The notes under the pieces are model-generated. The model was given only the letters and a program-made list of their open reading frames with translations, was not told the DNA's origin and made no database searches. 64,000 nt of DNA from Hyalella azteca. Its lineage: Eukaryota; Arthropoda; Malacostraca; Amphipoda; Hyalellidae. The stretch spans positions 20,365 through 84,364 of the forward strand of contig NW_025941583.1 of the NCBI RefSeq assembly GCF_000764305.2, written 5' to 3'. Below are positions 37,701 through 52,700 of the stretch, one piece after another; position 1 is the stretch's first letter, and every line of letters begins with the position of its first letter. Made by a program: the position numbers and the translations under genes.

Positions 37701-40700
37701 ATACTATATCATGGCTTTGAAATAATATAAAATATCAAGTCAGAGACAGATACTAAAATCAAAGGTTTGAAAAATTGTGTTTCGTGATAGAATAAAATAA
37801 GCATTTAGAAGCAAAAATATTTGAAAGCAACAAAAGCAAGAAGTCCAGCTATATCACAAATTCAGGACACAAAATGAGGGCAAAAATTTTGTTAACTGTT
37901 GTCCTCAATTCAAAAATCTCAGACATAACGGCAGTTGTGCATAAGCCATTTAGCAGGATTAAAATAATAGCTCTAGGGTACACAATACAATCATTGCTCC
38001 ACAATACCATAGAATTGAAATTTACAAACAAAAAATTTGATTTGCATGTGAACAAACACATAGTACAATAATTTAATTACTCAAGTAATTTATAACTTGA
38101 GCTCGTGGTTGCATTTCTTACCTACACCGGTTTTGTAGATAGGAGTTTCATCAGCTATAAGCAATGGCTCCAATACTTGCATGATGAATTTTTCTATCGT
38201 TTCATTTGCTTTGCTGCAAGCTAAGTGCAACGTGTAGCCTTCGCTCTTGCACTGCAAAACCACTTCTTGCACGGCAGGAGTTGAGGGGTGATTTACACTT
38301 GGCATTTGTGGTGGTGTTAACGTCACCGATATCCGCTCCTGCAGAGATCTTGCGGACAAAAGTCGTGACTGATCCGATAGCAAGAAATGATCAACTTCAG
38401 GAAATTCACTGTCCTTTATGAGGAACGTTGAAGTTATGATTGGTCCGACAACATGCTTACTTAAGTCGTACATGTTTGCTTCTTTGAGAGCATCACGAGG
38501 AGATTGAGTATCATTTTGGCCATGAACATTTTTACATTGACTTGGAGAAGAAGGATTCTTCAGTGCACCTGAAATGGTAGCATCCAAGGAGGAAAGAGAA
38601 GGTGGATCTGGAATTGATGTACATTTTGGTTCTGCAAACTGTGTAAAAGTATCAGGCTTTGAAGCATAATCCTTGATAGGAGTAGTAGGAGTTTGATCGA
38701 TATTAAGCATGGAGGAAATTCCTTCAATAGCAGAGCTTCTAGACGCTGAATAGTCATCTGGATGATCAGTATCATTTGTTCCTGGCATAAAAATGCCTGG
38801 GTTTTCTGTTTCATGCTTCGGAGAAACAGCAGGAGCAGTTGTTAAATTCTCTCCTGTTTTTAAGGAAGCTTTAATTTCTGAGTCTGACTTGCTATCAGGA
38901 GTGAAGACAGGAGCACCCCGTTCCTTGAGTCTCCCAAGGATAGACGAGACCGATACAATCTGTCGCCACGTATCAATAGCTTCCTCGTCAACTGTTTGTT
39001 CACACTCTTCAGATTTAGAAGGTGCCACCCCGTCTCCCTGTGCCACAGTTGCTCCTTGCTGACCCGAAGTGGCTTTTTGCTCCACCAAAGAGGCTTTTTC
39101 TTGAGCTGAAGAGGCTTCTTTATGGGCTATAATGGCTTCTTTCTCAGCCTCAGAGGCTTCTTCCTGAGTCAAGGTAGCTCCATTCTGGTCCGAAGTGGTG
39201 CTTTCCTGAGTAGAAATGATTTTTTTCTGGTCCGAGATGGCGCTTTCCTGAGTCGAAATGATTTCCTTCTGATCCGAGATGGCGCTTTCCTGAGTCAAAG
39301 TGGTGCTTTTTTGGGCCGTAGAGGCACCTTCTTGGGCTGTTGCGGCCCCAGTGTGTGCTGGAGTGGCGGCGCCAGAAACAGTCTCATCCACGGATGACCC
39401 AAACTGTTCAGACTTGGCAAGTTCTTCTGACTCAAGCTGAAATCAAATAAATCGTTACATTCAATTTGAATGAGTGGGCAAGTAAAAAAACTGATGTTCA
39501 ATTCATTCCACGAGGTATTCTCAAGCATGATTATGAACGAGATGCAATTCAACTTCCAAAAAACAGCAGAAGTAGTAATTTATAGGTACGCACCTTGATT
39601 TTGGCTGCATCTAAAACTTGAATTTTGACTTGTGTAAGATCTGAAAGCATAAAATTCATGAATTGGCAACAAATACACAGCACAGTTCTTAAATTACTGC
39701 AAGAGATATGGGTACACAACATCAGGTCTTGTAGTTGTAAGAATCTGACATCTCTTCTTCATCCTTCACTCAATAAGTTACATGAATGCATTTCACTAAA
39801 CAATACTTGACTTACTTGTTCACCAAAATTCCATCCAATATTATACACATTCATTTCAGTTAAAAAACTTTGAAAACATAACCCAATACAAGCAGCAAGC
39901 AATCAAATGAAACTCAAATCCTGCACAAAATTTTCAAAATTCAATTATAAGTCCAAGTAACTGTAATCAAGTTACTTGTCTTTTCTGTAGATATTATATA
40001 TAACCTCGACAAACTAAAGAAATAAGGCTTAATACTCACTCCAGCGATAGATCACATGCTGGTTCCGCAATGCCAAGCTTATTCGATTCCGAGCAACTTC
40101 TTCCAACTTCTTATCATTGGAGTTGTCTTGCGGCTCTGGAATGTCAGCAAGTATTAATCCTATTAAAAATGTAACTGATTTTTATCAAAAGAACCATCAA
40201 CAACAGCTCATGAATGAACTTAATCAAAATAACTGAAGTATGGCTTACCAGACGTGTGCTAATGATATTTCAAATAATTTCAAACTCTTCTTGTTCATAA
40301 ACAAAAGGAAACTAGTGTCCAAAAAAATAGCTTTTATAGGTCCAAAAATACCTATCGTACACATTTCAGAAACCATAGATACACATAAGGTATTGATGGT
40401 TTTGAAAAAAAATATAAGGTAAGATTTAATACGTACATATAAAGTAAATTATTTCACACATGAATGTATCAGTGCACTAATGCTACTTAGCTCCTTTTCC
40501 TTTCCCTGTAGAATAATAAAAATAAAATGTATAAAAAAATTTTTCAAAGACCACGTTTTTCATGTGGACTCAAAAGTAGAAAATAATTTTTTGGCAGCTA
40601 CTGATCTCTGTTTGCTTTCATTCTCTTGGTCTNCGCGGCTGCAGTTATTACCAGCCGCTGATTAGCCATGAAAAGCTGTGAGAAAATCCTGCCAGCAAGA

Positions 40701-43700
40701 ACTGCACTCTCCAAATTCTTGTAGAAAAGCACTGCAGTGCCTGGCAAAAAATTTCAAATTATAATTGTTACAAAGTAACGAATGTCGGACACCAGTTACT
40801 CCAAATGCACTAGCAAAATAGATTACATTTCTGGTGTAGGTAATTCATAAGTGGATTTAAAAACATTACAACAAAACTTGATAAAATGGTCAATTTGCAT
40901 GATTAGTAAGAAAAAATAGAGACAAATAGTTGCCAAAAATAATACAGTATTACCCAAGATAATAAAAATGTAATAATTTAAACCATTCAAATTTTGTCCC
41001 AAAATATTGTCAAGAACTTGAAAATTACCTGAGGCATTTGCAGAGAGATTGCAATTCAATAAATTGTTGCAAATCGATGCCATGTTTTTTATGAGCATGA
41101 TAGAAATGGATGCTGGGATGTTGCTCACTGAGATGCAGAACTGGGAAGAGATCTGAGGTTTAATTTTTTTCTTTTTATGAAGTGTCTTCTCTTCTGTAGA
41201 TGTTACTGAAGGTGGCATCAATGACTCCTTGGTATCTGCATCAGATTTACGGGCATCAGACTTGCGGAACACCCGCGACAAAGGGTTGAAGAGAAGAGAC
41301 ATAGGAGCAGTTGATGCATGCGTTGCAGATGCTCTGGCTTGATAATCAGGAGTATGAAATGGATTTGCATTGGAAAAAGTAAGCGGATTTGACTTTGCAT
41401 ATCTAGCATCAGTCATTAGCGATCGTCTGTCCTGATGAGTTAGCTGCTGTCTTGCAGATGTTGGCTGATGTCTGGCATATGGAGCTGACCAAGGCTGTAC
41501 TCCCAGAGGCCTTCTCTCCACTGCACCCCATCTTTCTTCACGCTCAGGATATGCAGCTGACTCATGAGTGCGATATCTACCCGAGGGATAATTCCAGTCA
41601 AACGACGAGTCGGAAGCAAACGACTCTTGAATACTTTCAATCATAGAAGAACGTGGATGAGGCTCAGAAATTGAACTTAAACTTTTCAGTGATCTTGGAT
41701 ATTGAGCTTGAGGTGGTTCAGGGATCATAAAAACTGAAGCCTGTTGCTGTTTTGAAGATGATGGAAGATTAGAGCAAGAATTTTTGCTCTGGGTAACTTC
41801 ATCAGCTTCTTGTGTTGTCTCAGCAATATCCAACTGCAAGAAAACATTTAATCTATTAGTATACATATTACACAAATTACATTATAAACTTAAGTCTTTC
41901 AGTTAATATAGTGTTAAGATTAGAGTATATTTTTTATAAAACGAGTATCGGTAAATGTTTTGTGAATTGTGAATAAATTTAAATCATTCATAAAATTTTC
42001 TGCACATAATTCCCCTAATGATTTTCTTCACATGATCTCCAACCTAGAAATAACATCCAAATTTATGCATAAGCTTATTTTATAATAATATAGGCTTATT
42101 TTCTAATGTGCTGCAATATGCCTCAATAAGATCAAAATTAAATGATGATTTTGCACAAATATTACTAGCTTCAGATAAAAGCAACCATTGGAGGAATTTG
42201 AATTTGACATGACATTTGACATCATCAATTAATCCAAGATACGGAGTGCCGTTTGGAAAATAACTAATCAGCAAGAGTTTTTACAATAGGTATTGAGATA
42301 GTAAATATTCAATGTAGAGGCAAAACTTTATAATAATCTGAATATATAATATAATATATATTTTTACTTACATAAGACTGAAGAATTTGAGCAGTGTTTG
42401 GGTCAATGACATTCTTGAATATTCCAACTGCTGGATCACTAGTTGCAAAAGATGGACCAGATGCCTTCTTGAGCAGTTCTGAACTCAACTCGGTTTTAAC
42501 ACAAATATCCTTGGCATCCTTGAAATTGATTTCATAAGCCGATTTTTCAATTGCCTTTGGACCCAGAGAAACTGAGGAGTTGACATCAGTTGTCCGAGGT
42601 GACAGGCGTGATAAAACTGAACGCTTGATGCTGTTCTGTACTTTTTCCTCAGTCGCAATGAGTTTCTCCCTATGAGTAGAAATGTATCAATCACTGCCAT
42701 ATTGGTATAAAATACTCAATTTTATTCAGTTCATTGGAATGGCATAAACTCAAAGTTTAAGTTGAATAATAGAGTTATCACTAACCGGCATTGTTGCAAA
42801 TAAAATACAATAATACAAAAAATGCAATCAGAAAAAATTGTAAATTTGCTCTTAAAACAATTCTCTAAAAAATGGGTCACTAGTCAATTGAACCAGAAGT
42901 AAAAATTTAAACCAATATTAAAATGTGGTTTATCTAAATAAATGTATGTATGATTTGTAAAACCATACATAAGGCAGGTAGGTTGCACAATGATGTTCCA
43001 TCAACTCACCGGCAGAGGGATTTATGCTTTTCAATATCGTGACGGATTTTCTTGAAAACATTGGAAAGATTTGAGAAGTTGGCAATAGCACTTGTGCCAT
43101 CAGTACCAACTAAACACTGAAATAAAAATCAAGATAATTATATATAATTTCAAAGCTAAATTCAATGTATGAATCAACTTTTTACAATGTAGACTCATTC
43201 CCGAAATAAATAATTTCATGAAATCAACAATGATTATGCCTCTTTAATTTTATAAATTTGTAAAATTATAGAAACTAACCTCTTTTAACTTGCTTCTGAG
43301 AACTTTACTGTCCTCTGAAAACTGTAGTTCTCTGTAAGCCTTTATGTTGTTCAATAGCTGTGGGGTAAATTGGAACTAAATTTATGTGGTCAAAGATTAT
43401 ACAAATCCAAGTAAAGCAATATCCCAACTCTTTTCATATGAAAAGAAATAACTTCTTAAACTCATTCACACATATTCCTTTCTTATCCAGGATGAATATA
43501 AGAATATTTCGGGTAATATTTATCACAATATATTGTGAATATTTATTTACTAAACTTAATTCATCTTGCGCAGCAATGGAAGAAATGTTGACAATCATTT
43601 CATCAATTATTCATGTATGAATTGTAATTAAAGTTGCAGGAGAATTTAGATTAGGTCATAGTGAAGAAACTAAACTAAGAAAGGAGATTTTATTAAAATT

Positions 43701-46700
43701 TTCAAAAAAATCCAATTCACATGAAACTAGTGTACCCAGACTTCAAAAAGTATCAATGATGTGTGAAATGGGTGATTATGTAAAAAGAATTGGGCAAAAA
43801 CTAAACTTCAGCAAACAGGCCATTTTCCAGTAACGCCTGCATTGCAAAATTTGACCACAATTCCCTCCCATTCTTGTAGTAGTGAATACTGAATTGCACA
43901 TATCAATGCATTTCAGTTTAAGAGTTTTTGTTTTCCCCGAGTCTCTTCACCACTAATCATGTGCACAATACCCACAAGATCCAAGTTTAGTTTGTGACTG
44001 GCAATTTTATCTCAGCAATTTCATTTACTTCCAATAAGGTCATGACGATTCTTGCCTTATGGCTAGAGGCATTTTGGTTTGTAGCAGAACATAAACTCAG
44101 AGCATTTTCAAGCCATTTATCATTTCAAGCCATTTTCAAGCCAGATGTCAAAAATTGCATTACATTGTCTTATTTGAAGTTTTGGAGGTCTTTCACAATA
44201 TATTTGGTCCTAATGCCAATCAGATCAAGATGTTTGAAGTTTATCCAGAAACAGGGATTTCAATTATTTTTTTTTAATTTATGGGACTAATTTTTCCATA
44301 TTATTCATGACTATGTACATATTGTCCCCCTTAATTCAGGCTTGCATCTTGATCAATTTTCAATTGCCCTAATTTCAATGTTTGCATTACAGTCCTCTTT
44401 GATAAATGCTTTAATTTCAAGACACAGTAATTTAATGGGCATCTGCTACAAATTTAGTTAGGAAAAGTTATACTGAACAAGTTACATCCCTTTTCTTGTC
44501 CCATTCTGAATGTTAGAAACTCATAATACCAGTAGAACAATATTGATCTTCTAACTTCTACACCAGTAATAATTTGCTATAAATAGGTTCTATACCTCAG
44601 CTGGGGATACACTGACAACACTATTGTAAAATCATTCAGCTCATAATCCATGAGCAGGCAAGTCACCATATTTGTTAACTTGAAATATCTATCCAAATTG
44701 CCACCACAACCTCCAGTTTGTTATCGGGGCTTCATTACCAGTATGCTGACATTTTGATCTTCATTTCATGCTTGGGAATGCCCCCTCTCAAATGCCCAAC
44801 AACTGAAATTTGAGCTTTTAAATAATATTATAGCTCTGACACAAAAATTAAGCTCCTACATCTTTTTGAATCATGGAAGAAGCCATATCTATAGGTTAAT
44901 GTTAGTTCACCAAAAGTTAATATCAGAAACTTGATATTGAATCGCTCTTACTTTCATACGATTAATTTTCAAAAAATATATATCTTGACCTGGGCAAAGA
45001 AGGAAAAAATGGGAAAAAATTGCAGTGAACCCAACACAGCATCCCATGCTGATGCTGGGTGGTCAAGCCTTGTGTTGTTGCCAGGAGGCATATAAAAATA
45101 TACCATAATTTTTCATCATCACATCAGACAAATGTTGCCACTAGTGCTGGTATCCTAATCATTTGGTAAAGGATTGCTGGAAAGCATCAAAAATGTTTGA
45201 TATGTGGCAAAGACCATCACATTAAGCAATGTCCTCAATATAATTTGAATTACTGTCCAAGATTACTATCACAGCATAGGCTAAACAAAAATACTTTGAA
45301 CAAAACTCAGGAAAACCAACATTATTCCAAGACATTGGATACACCAAGCTTATGTTTCTAGCCAAAGTTGAAGCAAAATGTTTCTTTCTTACAACATTGG
45401 TTTCCTATAGAGGCCAAGGCTCATTACTGCTCATAAATATAGAGGCCAAGGCTCATACATGCAACTTTCACTGCCAAGAGCCAAGACCCCCACAAAGCTG
45501 TATCAGCACCATCACAAATTTTCTAAACTGCTTCCAAGTATTCAACATTTCCATACTTATTCCAGGTTTGACTAAGTTTCAAAAGTGAATACTCTAATTT
45601 ATTCGTATTTTCATTCAATTAAATACTCCCCAGAAATACTAGCCAGAAATACCTGCTATCTCATGTACTAAAAAAATTTAGTACCCGAGATTATAGTTTA
45701 AAACTTTAAATTCTCACCCAAAAATTATGCTTGAGTACAGTAGATGAACTTCAATGAAACAACGCAAGTGTAGCATTTTTACATTATAAAAGATATATAA
45801 AATACCACTAACCAGAACACTTTTCAAATGCCGTGGAGATGTCAAGTGCCCGCTGAACTCTGCTGGTAGAATGTAGCTGCATTGTTGATTGGGGAAGCAC
45901 AAGCGCAAGGATGTACTTTATACGATAGCCAGTCCACACCTTACAATCAATATACAAATTAATCGGTCAACAAATTACCTCTTAGAAAAAAAAATTCATT
46001 GGTCCCTGTCAGATCTGGTCCAATGGTCAACAGGATTTTGTACAAAAGATATGGGTGATAAATAGTGAATTAAAAATACAAATTAATCAATCAGCAAATT
46101 ATATCTTAGAAAGAAATTCATTGGTCCCTGTCAGATGTGGTCCAATAGTCAACATAAGTTCTGTTATATATGCATGCTATATTTTGTGTAGTGTACAAAA
46201 AATTGGGAGATATATAATGAGTACAAAAAATAGTCGATAAATACTAAAAAAACTCGGTTCGTAACTGATTATATACGTGAAGAAATTCATTTGTAAATCT
46301 TAAATATACACACGAGTCATGTGGCGGAAATAATCGTCCTTTGAATTTTACATAAAGAAAGATATACGATTTAAAAGAATAATATTTATAATTCTACTTT
46401 CTTTATCTTCGTCAGCAGACATGTGTATTTCCGACCTCACTCCGATCAACGATATCCCTGCATTTAAACTTAATTGACTACGATGCTCACCACACAGCAA
46501 TTCAATCATTATACTTTTTGCCTCGTCTGTACCGTAATCCTCACAATAGACCTTCACTAATTATGTGATGCTTACCACACTGCAACTCAGTCATAGTTAT
46601 TTTGGCCTCTTGTGTATTTTGTGTTAATCATCACAATTAACCTTCGCTAATTAACCTTCGCTAATTAACCTTCGCTAATTGTGCGATGCTGACCACACTG

Positions 46701-49700
46701 CAACTCAGTCATAATAATTTTGGCCTCGTATGTATTGAAATCATCACAATTAACCTTCTTCGATTATGCTATGCTTACCGCACTGCAACTCGGTCATAAT
46801 AAGGGCTATGCTATGCTTACCTATATTGAAAGCTACATGCTACATTATGCTATGCTTACCACACTGTAACTCAGTCATAATAAGGGCTATGCTATGCTTA
46901 CCACACTATGCTATATTATGCTATGCTTACCACACTGTAACTCAGTCATAATAAGGGCTATGCTATGCTTACCACACTGCAACTCAGTCATAATAAGGGC
47001 TATGCTATGCTTACCACACTATGCTATATTATGCTATGCTTACCACACTGCAACTCAGTCATAATAAGGGCTATGCTATGCTTACCACACTGCAACTCAG
47101 TCATAATAAGGGCTATGCTATGCTTACCACACTATGCTATATTATGCTATGCTTACCACACTGCAACTCAGTCATAATAAGGGCTATGCTATGCTTACCA
47201 CACTGCAACTCAGTCATAATAAGGGCTATGCTATGCTTACCACACTATGCTATATTATGCTATGCTTACCACACTGCAACTCAGTCATAATAAGGGCTAT
47301 GCTATGCTTACCACACTGCAACTCAGTCATAATAAGGGCTATGCTATGCTTACCACACTATGCTATATTATGCTATGCTTACCACACTGCAACTCAGTCA
47401 TAATAAGGGCTATGCTATGCTTACCACACTGCAACTCAGTCATAATAAGGGCTATGCTATGCTTACCACACTATGCTATATTATGCTATGCTTACCACAC
47501 TGCAACTCAGTCATAATAAGGGCTATGCTATGCTTACCACACTGCAACTCAGTCATAATAAGGGCTATGCTATGCTTACCACACTATGCTATATTATGCT
47601 ATGCTTACCACACTGCAACTCAGTCATAATAAGGGCTATGCTATGCTTACCACACTGCAACTCAGTCATAATAAGGGCTATGCTATGCTTACCACACTAT
47701 GCTATATTATGCTATGCTTACCACACTGCAACTCAGTCATAATAAGGGCTATGCTATGCTTACCACACTGCAACTCAGTCATAATAAGGGCTATGCTATG
47801 CTTACCACACTATGCTATATTATGCTATGCTTACCACACTGCAACTCAGTCATAATAAGGGCTATGCTATGCTTACCACACTGCAACTCAGTCATAATAA
47901 GGGCTATGCTATGCTTACCACACTATGCTATATTATGCTATGCTTACCACACTGCAACTCAGTCATAATAAGGGCTATGCTATGCTTACCACACTGCAAC
48001 TCAGTCATAATAAGGGCTATGCTATGCTTACCACACTATGCTATATTATGCTATGCTTACCACACTGCAACTCAGTCATAATAAGGGCTATGCTATGCTT
48101 ACCACACTGCAACTCAGTCATAATAAGGGCTATGCTATGNTTTTAATTTCCTTATCCACTCAAGATTTAAACCAATATCTTGTGTATGATAAAGCTGGTA
48201 TCCATGATTGTGATACTTTCATTACTTTGCTGGTTTACTCGTAGGACTCAGAAATGAACTTGAAGAATACCTAGTCTAATAAAGTTTCTGCTTTGCCACT
48301 ATGTTTGGCGGGAACTCATCGCAACCAATTTCCGGACAAGCTTTACTGCATCCTGATCCATCCAACGTACCGGAATCCTTACTTTTTTTCTAAATAGTTG
48401 GCCGAAGACTGACAAATATATTAAATGCAAGAATTACAATCTAAATGTTTCGGCAAGATCTTCTGAAGGCGTAAATTTAGCTACTGAAGCGTCGCCAAAG
48501 ATCTTGCAATATTCATCCACTCTCTTCAAAGTGGGATACGACACTCAGGATGATGCATGTTTTTGGGGAATTATCCATCCCATGCTGATGCTGGGTGGTC
48601 AAGCCTTGTGTTGTTGCCAGGAAGCATATAAAATATACCATAATTTTTCATCATCGCATCAGACAAATGTTGCCACTACTGCCAGAATCCTAATCATTTG
48701 CTGAAAGATAGCTAGAAAGCATCAAAAATGTTTGATATGTGGCAAAGACCATCACATTAAGCAATGTCCTAAATATAATTCGAATTACTGTCCAAAATTA
48801 CTATCACAGCATAGGCTAAACAAAAATACTTTAAACAAAACTCAGAAAAACGAGCATTATTCCAAGACATTGGATACATCAAGCCTGTTTCTTGCCAAAC
48901 TTGCAGCAAAATGATTCTTTCTTATGACATTGGTTTCCTATAGAGACCAAGGCTCATCATAACTGCTCATAAATATAGAGGCCAAGGCTCTTAAATGCAA
49001 CTTTCACTGCCAAGAGCCAAAACCACCACAAAGCAGTATCAGCACCATCACAAATTTTTAAAGTGCTTCCAAGCATTCAATATTTCCATACCATGTCTAT
49101 TTTTGACTAAAATTTCAAAAGTAAATATTTGTTTTCATTTAAATGCTGAAAAATATTGAGCCCATGAAATTCTAGCCAGAAATACTTGCTATCTCATGTA
49201 CTAAACAAATTTAGTACCTGAGATATAGTTTAAATTCTCACCCAAAAATTATTCTTGAGTACCAAAAATGAAAATCAATAAAACAATGCAAGTGTAGCAT
49301 TTTCACATTATAATAAAACATATATAAAATACTACTAACCAGAACACTTTTCAAATGCCGTGGAGATGTCAAGTGCCCGCTGAACTCTGCTGGTAGAATG
49401 TAGCTGCATTGTTGATTGGGGAAGCACAATACACATTGGTATTTAACTAGGAGCCCAGCTTCACTTTGTATTTCTATTGTGTATTCCAGACCTAGATAAC
49501 AAGAAAGAAATTGATGAGTTAATAGGCTTTTGGGGGGAGTTGATTATTTTTCCTCAGGCTATTTCCACACTCGAGATGCATCTCAGCCAACCATCCACTG
49601 ACTGATGAGTTGCAAAAAGAAATTTCAGTGTTAAGATGATGACAAGGAATTTAAAAGCAAAGAGAATACCAAGTAAATGATAACATCTATATTAAAAACG

Positions 49701-52700
49701 TTTTGGAGACCAGCTCCATTGTCAGTTCGAAAATCTGTAACTGGTCAGAAAATCAGTTTACTGATTTTCAATCTGACAATGGAGCTGGACTCCAAAGTGT
49801 TTTCAATATAGATGTGGTTAATTTACTTGGTGCTCTCTTTGCTTTTAAATTCCTTGTTATTTTGCATTTTAAGCGGATATAAGGTGATGACAAATTGTTG
49901 GAGCAAAACATACGTAATTAATATTTGGGTATATTTCAGAGTACTTTGCATCTGTCAAAGTTCCTTCCTAGGAGTAATAAATTTAGGCCAAAAACCAGAA
50001 TTGCCTTTAAATTATGGTGGAAAATATTTTCTGGGAGTGTTTACTCAATTTTCTTTGCAAGGCCGATGAACTAAAAAAGGTTGCAAAAGTGAACGAATAA
50101 CGTGAGAAGTTTCTTGCAATATGTTTGCATAATGATAGACTGAATTGCATACCAGAAAATTGGGTAACCGGAGCCTTCAAGGCTATAAAAATCAGGTAAA
50201 TAAAGTGCCAATGTGTTGATCCATTTGCTATGTATGTTCCATTGAAATTTTTTTTCATTTTAATGTACCTAATGATGTTAATGTTTAATAATAATGTTTA
50301 ATGATGTAATTTTTTAAAGGTAGACAGAATCACTGACTGACTAGTAGCCCTGTAGATTTGGGTAGCCTCATTTTCATGAATCCATCTTAAGTACAAAACT
50401 ATCCACCAAGCTGTGTGTGCCTCCTTCATAAGTGAATAAAGTGTTAAAGGATGCTCTTAAACTGATGCATATTAAATGATGTTACTTTTCATTACACTTT
50501 AAGTTCCTGTTATAGATGATTGTAATCCCAATCCCACCATCAAGTTTCATAAATTCTTCAGTTTATAAAAATGTAGCCAGAGGCATTTAGTTAATTTACA
50601 TTTGGCAACATTTTCTTTGCCTTACCTGCCTTTAATCCATTTCAAATAATTTGAATTAGGCAAATTACATAATGTGGCGATTATTACTTCATGTCAGATA
50701 ACCAGTACTGTATTACAGAGTTAATTTTATTTCTTAGTAAACTTTTGAAGCTTCACCAGAATTTTCCAATATATATATTAAATTTAGCAGTTTTTACAAT
50801 AGAAATGACCTAGCTCACAAAAAAAGAAAACAAAAGACAAATCTATTGACAAGTTTAAAATGTATTTGATTTCAATTAATTTCTTTATTTCAGAGCCATC
50901 AGGAAAAGCTGATGGCTCTAAAAAAATTGCCTTTTCAGTTTATTAAAATTTTAAAATCAACATACAATATCAAATTTTTCTATATCCAGCGATATATGAA
51001 GCTTTAGTGAAAAGAATTTACTTGAGTAGGTAAAACTGAATGAATTGAATGCACTCAAATTAATTTGATCTTATTTTCTATTATTCAGGTTCACTATTTC
51101 TGCATTGCATGTTCTTCAATTGGCCACAATTTACAGCATTGAAAAAAATCAAGGCAGTAAAATAAAGCACAGATGTTTTTTTTTTCACTATTGTTGAAAG
51201 CTACCTTTTGCTAAATATTTCAAGCCATTTACTGCAGTAGAAGAGCAGTAGTAACTGAAGGCTAACTTCAACATAAAAAAAACTAAAAATCTTCTGGAAT
51301 CAATAGCATTTTTCACTGGGGTATAGGGACTGTTGGAACTGCTGAGAATGCGCCATAGCAGCAGATTGTTCACATACGAGTCTACATATTCAGCATTTTT
51401 TGTGTTGTCAGCAAGATCCTATTAATAAAACTCTCTCCTGTATGTTGATAGTCTCTTGAAATATATTTGCATAATATAAGGACTTTCACAATGATTGTGA
51501 ATAATGATGTGCTGTTAATACAGGCTTGATTTTCCTCCTCAGAAATTGTTGGGAAAATGTTAAAAATAACTTTGAATTAATGCTGGTACCCACTTTGATT
51601 TCTTCACTCAATAAATGAAATACTCAGAATTCATCTTCATTATTTGACAAATGATTCACAGCATCATAACAGATTTAAAAATTGCAGGAAACGCCTTGTG
51701 AATTGATTCCTCTCATTAATTATAGCCTTTCACTTTTGATTTCATAATATTCATAGATGAAGAATAGTTTATTATTTCACATACAATAGATGCAGGAAGT
51801 GCTTATCAATCTGTTGAAAATTCCTCATTGTGTATTAATACAGTCAAGGAATAGTTGAGGTGATGATCAAGACACCAAAACTATAAGTGACCTGGAAATT
51901 AAATATCTTAGTCATTCTTTCTTATGCATGAATAATTAACATAAGAAAGAAATTCATACTGTAAACTGCAGCCATCATTCAAAATTTTAGAACTTCAAGG
52001 AAGTATTTTCAACAAATTTATAGTATGATGCACTTAATATATTTTAGAGTACTTGAAAAATGCTTTGAAAACAGCTCAAACTTACCAAATTCAGTATTTG
52101 TAGCAGGTTTTAGAGATTGGTCATTCTGAGATACATCAATATCTTCAGAATCCAATGCAAATTCAGCCAATTCTTCAGGAGCAACACTTAATTCTAAAGC
52201 AAAGTCATCCTCCTCAGCGGTCTCTCCATCTTCGGGCGAACGCTCAGATAACCTTGCAAAAACTTCCGACATTGTGTCTAGGTGGAAATTTATCCAGCCA
52301 TGAGATACTGGAAAATGAAAAACAACAAAGTTTTGATCTTCCTTTTTGAGACTCAAGAATTTTGTTCATCGTTATTTTATACAACTTAAAAACATTAATG
52401 TCAACCTAAAATAGAGCAAGATCAAAACCAGGTATCTCAACCAAAAACCTAAAATAATTCATTCACCATATTTGCACCACCATGAGCCGTAGCATGATGG
52501 TGGTGCAAATAGTTTCACTTTGAGAAACTACAATATGCAAGTTTGATTTACACCAAGTTGAAAATGATGTGAAATGAGTGCTCACATATACTCATCATTG
52601 TTCATATGTTAAATGATAAGTGTTCTTAATCATTAGAGCTGATATAAAATTACTATATAGAGAACATTTCAATATACTATATCAAGACATGGTACTGTCA

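Noticed and set aside
46901..48139. CRISPR-like array of regularly spaced repeats
   Set aside because: There are no unique spacers: the whole 113-bp period is identical, and it is embedded in a eukaryotic intron.
46766..48244. Series of overlapping 89-codon open frames
   Set aside because: They repeat every 113 bp and are produced by the satellite array, not by genes.
50892..50926. Rho-independent terminator-like hairpin followed by A-run
   Set aside because: The context is a eukaryotic intron, and on the transcribed strand the tract has no bacterial-type function.
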